A DNA stretch of 5,286 nt from Pseudomonadota bacterium. GTDB lineage: Bacteria > Pseudomonadota > Alphaproteobacteria > Rhodospirillales > Rhodospirillaceae. A program made the position numbers and the translations under genes. Shown here one piece after another: positions 1-5,286 of this stretch; positions within the stretch are counted from its first letter, which is position 1, and each line of letters starts with the position of its first letter. Location of the stretch: contig JAEWWF010000180.1 of assembly GCA_023396465.1 (NCBI GenBank), forward strand, positions 1 through 5,286, given 5' to 3'. Below the pieces are notes generated by a model that was given only the letters and a program-made list of their open reading frames with translations, was not told the DNA's origin and made no database searches.

Positions 1-14
1 CACGAGCCATTCTG

Positions 15-33
15 TTGCATTGCAGCAATGCAA
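15..33. promoter_or_regulatory. 19-bp perfect palindrome, possible operator
   Basis: The left arm TTGCATTGC and the right arm GCAATGCAA are exact reverse complements around a single central A. With a one-base centre it is a poor RNA hairpin, so a dimeric protein-binding site is the better reading. It lies about 55 bp upstream of the predicted -35 element of the efflux operon, so it may instead serve a gene to the left of the window. The TTGC-ATT-GCAG core resembles, from memory, the TGC/GCA-rich sites of the PHA regulator PhaR of alphaproteobacteria. That resemblance is only suggestive. Confidence 0.45.
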
Positions 34-87
34 TGGGAGGGCCTTTGGCTTGGGAACCATGCGCCGCTGATTGCCAAGGAACATGGG

Positions 88-116
88 TTGTGCCGTCTAT
101 ATCATTCCGCTATATA
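88..116 (+). promoter_or_regulatory. Candidate sigma-70-type promoter of the padR-efflux operon
   Basis: A -35-like TTGTGC (88-93) is followed after exactly 17 bp by a -10-like TATATA (111-116). The -35 matches the consensus at only three positions and the -10 at four, so this is a modest promoter. It is in the one clearly A/T-rich patch of an otherwise GC-rich window, and upstream of the first gene of a co-directional cluster. Transcription would start near position 123, leaving a leader of about 50 nt before the PadR start codon. An alternative -10, TATCAT at 100-105, has no convincing -35 at proper spacing. Confidence 0.4.
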
Positions 117-148
117 TCGCCTCGATACCCCATGTATCGAGCCGATAC
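115..148. promoter_or_regulatory. Alternating TATCG/CGATA half-site array, probable PadR operator
   Basis: Two copies of the palindrome TATCG-N3-CGATA lie at 115-127 and 135-147, exactly 20 bp apart, about two helical turns. The second copy extends to GTATCG-AGC-CGATAC (134-148). The inner half-sites also form a perfect 8-bp inverted repeat, CTCGATAC (121-128) and GTATCGAG (134-141), with a 5-bp spacer. The array covers the last two bases of the candidate -10 and the predicted transcription start, where bound protein would block RNA polymerase. PadR proteins are dimeric winged-helix regulators that commonly repress their own promoters, so the adjacent PadR is the obvious candidate ligand. The binding itself is inferred. 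Confidence 0.6.
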
Positions 149-160
149 TCCTGTCACCGC

Positions 161-164
161 GGAG
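161..164 (+). promoter_or_regulatory. Ribosome binding site fixing the PadR start
   Basis: GGAG lies 8 nt before the ATG at 173. This favours that start over the upstream in-frame ATG at 71, which would add 34 residues unlike any PadR N-terminus and would lie upstream of the predicted transcription start. Confidence 0.7.
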
Positions 165-172
165 CTTCCAGA

Positions 173-796
173 ATGGATGCCAAGACCTTGTGCCTAGGGG
201 CCCTCGCGAACGGGCCGGCGTCCGGGTACGATATCCGCAAGCTGTTCGAGGAAGGCAGCTATGGCTGCCTGCATCCCATCAGCTTTGGATCGATCTACCC
301 AGCCCTCACCGCCCTGACGGCGGAGGGGCTTGTGGAGTGTACCGCCGAGGAACAGGCCCGCCGCCCCGACAAGAAGGTCTACCGCCTCACCGCCAAGGGG
401 CTGAGGGCGCTGACCCAACGGATGATGGCGCCGCCCCAGCCCGACAGGTTCCGCTCCGATACGCTGGTCGTCCTCACCTTGGCTCACCTGCTGCCGTCGG
501 ATCATGTGGCCGGGATTCTACAAGCCTATCGTGCCGCCCATCAGATGGAACTGGACATGATGATGCAGTGTCCGCCGGAAGACCTGACGCCGGGCCAGAA
601 ATTCGTTCATGACCTGGGCTTCACCATGTACCGCGCCCTGATCGACCACATCGACCGGAACGGAGACGCGCTGGTGACAGCCCTTGCCGAAGCCGAACAG
701 ACCCCGCAATTGCGCGACGACACCGCCGCGACGGCGACGGCATCAAGGGATGCCGTGCCGTCGCCCGGCGCTTCGTCCCGCCTAGCCGCGAAGTGA
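173..796 (+). CDS. PadR-family transcriptional regulator (207 aa)
   Basis: Probable repressor of the efflux operon. The protein opens with MDAKTLCLGAL, followed by GPASGYDI (about residues 13-20) and SFGSIYPAL (about 37-45), the typical helix-turn-helix core of PadR proteins. The wing follows at about 55-75 (RRPDKKVYRLTAKG). Residues of about 95-175 are helical, with a LTLAHLLP segment and an MYRALIDHIDRNGDAL segment, as expected for the C-terminal dimerisation helices (Vir_act_alpha_C type). The last 25 or so residues are an Ala/Thr/Ser-rich, probably disordered tail. The start at 173 is chosen because it has a GGAG at good spacing and gives the canonical N-terminus. It is the first gene of the cluster and its stop lies against the adaptor start, so it is likely co-transcribed with its targets and autoregulated. 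PadR regulators next to efflux pumps usually respond to toxic small molecules; the inducer here is unknown. Confidence 0.9.
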   Translation: MDAKTLCLGALANGPASGYDIRKLFEEGSYGCLHPISFGSIYPALTALTAEGLVECTAEEQARRPDKKVYRLTAKGLRALTQRMMAPPQPDRFRSDTLVVLTLAHLLPSDHVAGILQAYRAAHQMELDMMMQCPPEDLTPGQKFVHDLGFTMYRALIDHIDRNGDALVTALAEAEQTPQLRDDTAATATASRDAVPSPGASSRLAAK

Positions 797-804
797 TCCC
801 CGCC

Positions 805-1944
805 ATGCGCCGTTCCTATGTCATTGCCGCCCTCATCCTGCTGACCGCCGTGGCCTGGATCGGATCGGGGGCCTTCTCCGCCAGCGGCCCGGCCACCAAC
901 TCCCCCGCCGAGCGCGAGGCGGAACGCCCCCTCACCTCCGTCCGGGTGGCTGAGTCGGTCGCCACCGAGCGCGTCGACACCCTGGCCACCAGCGGCCGCA
1001 CCATCGCCGACCGCATTCTGACCATCCGCACCGAGACCTCCGGCCAGGTGGCCGAGGTGATGAAACGCCGGGGCAATCTGGTCAACGAAGGCGACGTGCT
1101 GCTGCGCATCGCCCCCGGCGACCGTCAGGCCCGTCTCGGCCGCGCCCAGGCCAAGGTCGAGCAGACCCGCATCGAATACGACGCCGCCCGCGATCTCCAG
1201 GCCCGCAACTTCGCCTCCCGCGTCAAGCTGGCGGAAGCCAAGGCGGCGCTGGAGGAAGCCCAGGCCGACCTGGCCGAAATCCGCCTCGACATCGAACGCA
1301 CCACCATCCGCGCGCCCTTCGCCGGCGTGCTGGCCAGCCGACCGGTGGAAATCGGCGACGTCCTGTCGCCGGGCGGCGAGGTGGCGACCCTGGTCGACCT
1401 TGATCCGCTGGTGATCCGCGCCGACGTGGCGGAACGGCGGGTGGGCGACATCGAGGTGGGAGCCGTCGGTCATGCCAGCATCTTCAACGGACCTGAGTTG
1501 GACGGCACGGTCACCTTCGTCTCGCCGGTGGCCGATGCCAGCACCCGCACCTTCACGGTGGAGTTGGAGGTGCCCAACCCCAATATGAGCCTGCGCGACG
1601 GTCAAACCGCCGAGTTGCGGCTACCGCTGCGGCATGTGACGGCGCACCGCGTCTCGCCGGCGCTGCTGACCCTGGACGACGCCGGCACCATCGGCATCAA
1701 GACCGTCGATGACAGCGACGTCGTCCACTTCCACCCGGTGGAGATGATGGGCGCCAGCACCGACGCCGTGTGGCTGACCGGCCTACCCGACCGCATCCGC
1801 ATCATCACCGTCGGACAGGAGGTGGTCGGCCCCGGTGAACGGGTGACGCCGGTGCTGGCCCCGGCGCCCACCTCCCCCGGCACCGCCGCCGCCCCCGCCC
1901 TCGGCCAGATGCCCGAGAGCGTGCAGGAGGGCCTGACGCAGTGA
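805..1944 (+). CDS. HlyD/AcrA-type periplasmic adaptor of an RND efflux pump (379 aa)
   Basis: Membrane fusion protein expected to link the downstream permease to an outer-membrane channel. Residues 1-4 are basic and about 5-24 are hydrophobic (VIAALILLTAVAWIG). There is no lipobox Cys, so it is anchored by a transmembrane helix or exported, not lipidated. A first lipoyl half (about 70-105, with GNLVNEGDVLL) is followed by an Ala/Glu/Arg-rich coiled-coil hairpin (about 105-163), then the second lipoyl half (about 165-200, IRAPFAGVLASRPVEIGD). A beta-barrel (about 203-275, including SPVADASTRTF) and a membrane-proximal domain follow, then a Pro/Ala-rich C-terminal tail. The short hairpin suits a TolC-dependent RND adaptor. 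I prefer ATG 805, with a weak AAGTGA upstream. GTG 793, overlapping the padR stop as GTGA, would add four residues but has no visible Shine-Dalgarno. Substrate unknown. Confidence 0.9.
   Translation: MRRSYVIAALILLTAVAWIGSGAFSASGPATNSPAEREAERPLTSVRVAESVATERVDTLATSGRTIADRILTIRTETSGQVAEVMKRRGNLVNEGDVLLRIAPGDRQARLGRAQAKVEQTRIEYDAARDLQARNFASRVKLAEAKAALEEAQADLAEIRLDIERTTIRAPFAGVLASRPVEIGDVLSPGGEVATLVDLDPLVIRADVAERRVGDIEVGAVGHASIFNGPELDGTVTFVSPVADASTRTFTVELEVPNPNMSLRDGQTAELRLPLRHVTAHRVSPALLTLDDAGTIGIKTVDDSDVVHFHPVEMMGASTDAVWLTGLPDRIRIITVGQEVVGPGERVTPVLAPAPTSPGTAAAPALGQMPESVQEGLTQ
1925..1930 (+). promoter_or_regulatory. Strong ribosome binding site for the RND permease inside the adaptor gene
   Basis: AGGAGG, a full-length Shine-Dalgarno match, lies in the last codons of the adaptor gene, 10 nt before the GTG at 1941. 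It supports the GTG start and the 4-bp GTGA overlap. The ATG at 1945 is out of frame with the permease and cannot be its start. Confidence 0.8.
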
Positions 1945-4900
1945 ATGCCATCATCGACGCCGCCATCCATCACGCGCGCACGGTCATCTCGACCCTCGCC
2001 CTGATCCTGCTGGCTGGCACCATCACCTTCGTGCAGATCCCCAAGGAATCGGCGCCGGACATCAACATCCCGCTGATCTATGTGTCGCTCACCCACACCG
2101 GCATCTCGCCGGATGACGCCGTGCGCATGCTCATCAAGCCGATGGAGAAGGAACTGCGCACGGTGGAAGGCGTCAAGGAGATGCGCTCCACCGCCTACGA
2201 GGGCGGCGCCAACGTGTTGCTGGAGTTCGAGGCCGGCTTCGATGCCGACAAGGCGCTGAACGACGTCCGCCGACAGGTGGACAAGGCCAAGACCGAACTG
2301 CCCTCCGACACCGAGGAACCCAAGGTCAACGAGGTCAACTTCAGCCTGTTCCCGGTGCTGGTGATCGCCCTGTCGGGCAACGTGCCGGAACGCACCCTGC
2401 TGGCCATCGCCAACGCGCTTCAGGACGAGGTCGAGGGCCTGCCGCAAGTGCTGGAAGCCACCATCGGCGGCGACCGCGAGGAACAGGGGCAAGTCATCAT
2501 CGATCCGACGCTGGTGGAAGCCTACAACCTGTCGGCGGACGACTTCGTGCGCTTCTTCTCGGGCAACAACACCCTGGTCGCCGCCGGCAATCTGGACAGC
2601 GGCGCCGGGCGCTTCGCCGTCAAGGTGCCGGGGCTGATCGAGACGGTGCCGGAAGTCATGAACCTGCCCATCAAGGTGCAGGGCAACAGCATCGTCAGCC
2701 TGGCCGACATCGGCACCGGCCGGCGCGGCTTCGAGAACCCGGAAGGCTTCGCCCGCGTCAATGGCAAGCCGGGGCTGACGGTGGAAGTGGTCAAGCGCAC
2801 CGGCGAGAACATCATCGAGACGGTGGAGGCAGTGCGCGCGGTGGTCGAACGCGAACGGCAGAATTGGCCGGTCGGCATCGACGTCACCTACATGCAGGAC
2901 CAATCCATCGAAATCCGCAACAGCCTGAACGACCTGACCAACAACGTCATCGCCGCCGTGCTGCTGGTGATGGTGGTGGTGGTGGGGGCGCTCGGCCTGC
3001 GCTCCGGGCTGCTGGTGGGTGTCGCCATCCCCGGCTCGTTCCTCATGGCGATCCTGGTCATCGGCGTCGCCGGCCTGACCATCAACATGGTGGTGCTGTT
3101 TGGCCTCATCCTGGCCGTGGGCATGCTGGTGGACGGCGCCATCGTCGTCACCGAGTACGCCGACCGCAAGATGACCGAGGGCCTGCACCGCCGCGAAGCC
3201 TATGCCCTGGCCGCCAAGCGCATGGCCTGGCCGGTCATCGCCTCCACCGCCACCACGCTGGCCGCCTTCCTGCCGCTGGCGTTCTGGACCGGGGTGGTGG
3301 GCGAGTTCATGAAGTACCTGCCCTATACCCTGCTGGCGACGCTGACCGCCTCGCTGTTCATGGCGTTGATCTTCGTGCCCACCCTCGGGGCCATCTTCGG
3401 CAAACCCGGCGAGGCCGACCCGGAAACCATGAAAGCCATCGCCGCCAGCGAGGAAGGCGACGTGCGCGACCTGCGCGGTGCCACCGGCCTCTATGCGCGC
3501 GTGCTCGACGTCACCCTGAAGCGTCCCGGCACGGTGCTGCTGGCCGCCGTCGGCCTGCTGATCGGCAGCCAGGTGCTGTATGGCGCCTTCGGGCGCGGCG
3601 TCGAGTTCTTCCCCAACGTCGAACCGGAGATGGCCTTCGTCTACGTCCATGCCCGCGGCAACCTGTCGGTTCACGAGATGGATGCCATGGTGCGGCAGGT
3701 GGAGGACGTGGCGCTGGAGATGGACGGCCTGGAAGCCGTCTACGTCAAGACCGGCCGCAACGCCGCCGACCGCGAGGCGTCGGAGGATGTCATCGGCTCC
3801 GTCGGCCTCGATTTCGTCGATTGGGAAAACCGCCGACCCGCCCGCGATATCCTGGAAGACATCCGCGCGCGCACCAGCGCGCCGGAGTTCGCCGGCCTGA
3901 CCATCGAAGTGCGCGAGCAGGAACAAGGCCCGCCGGTCGGCAAGCCGATCCAGGTGCAGATGAGCGGCATCGACAAGGACATGCTCTACACCGCCGCGGC
4001 ACGCATCCGCGAAGGCATGGCCCAACTCGGCGGCTTCACCGACGTCGAGGACACCCGCGCCATTCCCGGCATCGACTGGGAACTGTCGGTCGACCGCGCC
4101 GAGGCCGCCCGCTATGGCATCGACGTGCGCGGGGTCGGCGACATGGTGAAGATGGTCACCAACGGCCTCAAGTTCACCTCCTACCGGCCGGACAACACCG
4201 ACGACGAAATCGACATCGTCGCCCGCTACCCGGACCAATACCGCACCCTTGAGCAGTTGGACCGCATCACGGTCAACACCGCCAACGGCTCCGTTCCGGT
4301 GGGCGCCTTCGTCACCCGCGAGGCGCAGCCCAAGACCGGCGAAATCCGCCGCGTCGACGGCCAGCAGGTGGTGACCGTCTCCGCCGACGTGGCGCAGGGC
4401 CTGCTGGTGGCCGACAAACTGGCCGAGTTGCAGACCTGGATGCGCGACGACGGCGACCTCGACCCGCGCCTGACCATCGTGTTCAAGGGCGAGGACGAGG
4501 AACAGGCCAAGAGTCAGGCCTTCCTCATGCAGGCTTTCGGCATCGCCCTGTTCCTGATGGCGATCATCCTGGTGACGCAGTTCAACAGCTTCTACTCGGC
4601 CTTCCTGATCCTGAGCGCGGTGGTGATGTCGACCATCGGCGTGTTCCTCGGCCTGCTGATCTTCCAGCAGCCGTTCGGGATCATCATGTCGGGCATCGGG
4701 GTGATCGCGCTGGCGGGCATCGTGGTGAACAACAACATCGTGCTGATCGACACTTACGACCGCCTCAAGCACGAGATCGCCGACCCGCACGAGGCCATCC
4801 TGCGCACCGGCGTGCAGCGCTTGCGCCCGGTGATGCTGACCACCATCACCACCGGCCTCGGCCTGCTGCCGATGATGTTCCAAGTGAACATCGACTTCGT

Positions 4901-5090
4901 GAACCGCCATGTCTCGGTGGGAGCGCCGAGCATGCAATGGTGGTCGCAGCTATCCATCGCCCTGGTGTGCGGCCTGACCTTCGCCACCATCCTGACGCTG
5001 ATCGTGACGCCGAGCGCGCTGATGATGCGCGTGAAGGTCCGCAACTGGCGCCAGCGCCGCCGCGACCGTCGTCTCGCCCACACCGCCTGA
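1941..5090 (+). CDS. RND-superfamily efflux permease, AcrB/ACR_tran family (1049 aa)
   Basis: Inner-membrane, proton-driven pump subunit, full length for the family. The layout is the RND duplicate: TM1 (about 12-32), a large periplasmic porter/docking loop, TM2-TM6 (about 336-482), a cytoplasmic linker, TM7 (about 531-551), a second periplasmic loop, then TM8-TM12 (about 862-1025) and a short Arg-rich cytoplasmic tail. TM4 carries LAVGMLVDGAIVV: the Asp aligned with AcrB D407 is present (D398), but the position of D408 is Gly399. In TM10, GIVVNNNIVLID puts Asn930 where AcrB has K940. In TM11, RLRPVMLTT keeps Thr967 at the position of AcrB T978. This single-Asp pattern separates it from classical AcrB-type drug pumps and fits a divergent, mostly uncharacterised RND group common in alphaproteobacteria. 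The GTG start is set by AGGAGG upstream and the overlap with the adaptor stop, suggesting translational coupling. Export of drugs or other amphiphiles is inferred; the substrate is not readable. Confidence 0.93.
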   Translation: MNAIIDAAIHHARTVISTLALILLAGTITFVQIPKESAPDINIPLIYVSLTHTGISPDDAVRMLIKPMEKELRTVEGVKEMRSTAYEGGANVLLEFEAGFDADKALNDVRRQVDKAKTELPSDTEEPKVNEVNFSLFPVLVIALSGNVPERTLLAIANALQDEVEGLPQVLEATIGGDREEQGQVIIDPTLVEAYNLSADDFVRFFSGNNTLVAAGNLDSGAGRFAVKVPGLIETVPEVMNLPIKVQGNSIVSLADIGTGRRGFENPEGFARVNGKPGLTVEVVKRTGENIIETVEAVRAVVERERQNWPVGIDVTYMQDQSIEIRNSLNDLTNNVIAAVLLVMVVVVGALGLRSGLLVGVAIPGSFLMAILVIGVAGLTINMVVLFGLILAVGMLVDGAIVVTEYADRKMTEGLHRREAYALAAKRMAWPVIASTATTLAAFLPLAFWTGVVGEFMKYLPYTLLATLTASLFMALIFVPTLGAIFGKPGEADPETMKAIAASEEGDVRDLRGATGLYARVLDVTLKRPGTVLLAAVGLLIGSQVLYGAFGRGVEFFPNVEPEMAFVYVHARGNLSVHEMDAMVRQVEDVALEMDGLEAVYVKTGRNAADREASEDVIGSVGLDFVDWENRRPARDILEDIRARTSAPEFAGLTIEVREQEQGPPVGKPIQVQMSGIDKDMLYTAAARIREGMAQLGGFTDVEDTRAIPGIDWELSVDRAEAARYGIDVRGVGDMVKMVTNGLKFTSYRPDNTDDEIDIVARYPDQYRTLEQLDRITVNTANGSVPVGAFVTREAQPKTGEIRRVDGQQVVTVSADVAQGLLVADKLAELQTWMRDDGDLDPRLTIVFKGEDEEQAKSQAFLMQAFGIALFLMAIILVTQFNSFYSAFLILSAVVMSTIGVFLGLLIFQQPFGIIMSGIGVIALAGIVVNNNIVLIDTYDRLKHEIADPHEAILRTGVQRLRPVMLTTITTGLGLLPMMFQVNIDFVNRHVSVGAPSMQWWSQLSIALVCGLTFATILTLIVTPSALMMRVKVRNWRQRRRDRRLAHTA

Positions 5091-5118
5091 CGGGGAAGCC
5101 GCCCCCTGCCCACCATCG

Positions 5119-5153
5119 CCAAGGCCGCGGAGCATCACGCTCCGCGGCCTTGG
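5119..5153. terminator. Hairpin terminator between convergent genes, possibly bidirectional
   Basis: A perfect 15-bp stem, CCAAGGCCGCGGAGC (5119-5133) pairing with 5139-5153, encloses a 5-nt loop, ATCAC. It begins 28 nt after the RND stop and ends 31 nt from the convergent receptor stop, so it is centred between the two genes and could serve both. The downstream tract is poor: TCCTTAC on the + strand and no T-run on the - strand. Termination may therefore be partial, or the hairpin may act mainly as a 3' stabiliser. Nothing else is recognisable in the 94-bp gap. Confidence 0.65.
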
Positions 5154-5184
5154 TCCTTACATCGCCCCTCCCCCGACTGTCGGG

Positions 5185-5286
5185 TCACGCCGCCCGGACG
5201 GTGGCGATGAACTCGCGCACCTGGGTCTTCAGCACGCTGGCCTGCCGCGATAGCTCGCCGGCCGACGACAGCACCTGATGGGCGGC
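5185..5286 (-). CDS. Methyl-accepting chemotaxis protein, C-terminal 33 residues (partial)
   Basis: Read on the - strand from the window edge, the frame is open to a TGA at 5187-5185. It encodes AAHQVLSSAGELSRQASVL, then KTQVREFIATVRAA at the C-terminus. The pattern V-L-x-S-A-x-E-L-S-x-Q-A-x-x-L-x-x-x-V-x-x-F-I-A-x-V-R-A-A is the standard end of the signalling coiled coil in alphaproteobacterial methyl-accepting chemotaxis proteins. The sensor, HAMP and kinase-contact regions lie beyond the window, so ligand and topology cannot be told. No CheR-tethering pentapeptide (NWETF-like) is present at the C-terminus. It is convergent with the efflux operon and probably functionally unrelated to it. 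The call rests on a short stretch. Confidence 0.75.
   Translation of the reverse strand, partial: AAHQVLSSAGELSRQASVLKTQVREFIATVRAA

Noticed and set aside
1..10. Possible start of a divergent - strand gene (ATG read at 10-8, then GCT CGT).
   Set aside because: Only three codons are visible and there is no convincing Shine-Dalgarno before it. It cannot be supported without the left flank.
2..70. Possible C-terminal tail of an upstream + strand gene ending at TGA 68-70.
   Set aside because: The 22 visible codons show no recognisable motif and run through the 15-33 palindrome; chance open frames of this length are common here.
71..172. N-terminal extension of PadR from the ATG at 71.
   Set aside because: The 34 extra residues do not resemble PadR, the stretch contains the promoter/operator motifs, and the ATG at 173 has a good GGAG.
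607..1605. 332-codon - strand open frame antisense to padR and the adaptor gene.
   Set aside because: It is Gly/Ala/His/Asp-rich without recognisable motifs and overlaps two well-supported genes.
2962..2992. Run of GTG/GGT triplets that might be a microsatellite repeat.
   Set aside because: It simply encodes the Met-Val-Val-Val-Val stretch of TM2 in the permease; hydrophobic Val codons explain it.
2864..4252. 462-codon + strand open frame inside the RND gene in another frame.
   Set aside because: The product is Arg/His/Gly/Pro-rich low-complexity sequence and the frame lies wholly inside the RND gene. It is a GC-skew artefact.
1602..4937. Very long - strand open frame (1111 codons) antisense to the RND gene.
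   Set aside because: Its translation is rich in His, Gly, Asp, Gln and Ala with HHHHHH runs and no domain pattern, as expected from the complement of GC-rich codons. The + strand frame is an unmistakable RND permease, so this is a codon-bias shadow.
4937..5278. 113-codon + strand open frame across the RND 3' end and the intergenic hairpin.
   Set aside because: It runs through the hairpin and the antisense of the chemotaxis-receptor tail, and its product looks like out-of-frame GC-rich translation.

Overview
The window is GC-rich double-stranded DNA with strong G/C bias at third codon positions. It holds a complete three-gene drug/solute-efflux operon on the + strand and the tail of a convergent chemotaxis-receptor gene on the - strand. 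The codon bias, the PadR-HlyD-RND gene order, the VDG-type RND pump and the style of the receptor C-terminus all suggest an alphaproteobacterium, probably of the Rhodospirillales (Magnetospirillum/Azospirillum-like). This placement is from recognition of protein style, not from a marker gene.

Layout: positions 1-172 are a regulatory region. It contains a 19-bp palindrome (15-33), a plausible sigma-70-type promoter (88-116) and a cluster of alternating TATCG/CGATA half-sites (115-148) covering the -10 element and predicted start of transcription. A PadR-family repressor gene follows (173-796), then a periplasmic adaptor (HlyD/AcrA-like membrane fusion protein, 805-1944, or 793-1944 with a GTG start), then an inner-membrane RND permease of 1049 residues (1941-5090). 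The genes are packed tightly: the adaptor starts within 8 bp of the PadR stop or overlaps it, and the RND start overlaps the adaptor stop by 4 bp (GTGA). A perfect 15-bp hairpin (5119-5153) lies midway between the RND stop and the stop of a convergent - strand gene (5185-5286, running off the window) that encodes the last 33 residues of a methyl-accepting chemotaxis protein.

How it works together (inference from families): PadR probably represses its own operon through the half-site cluster and is released by a small molecule. The adaptor and the proton-driven permease would form two thirds of a tripartite pump. No TolC-like outer-membrane factor is encoded here, so that partner must come from elsewhere. 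The substrate cannot be read from the sequence. The most notable points are the ordered operator-like array and the permease's reduced proton-relay set compared with AcrB (VDG instead of VDD in TM4, Asn instead of Lys in TM10). I see no sign of a mobile element, CRISPR array, RNA gene or wholly new system.
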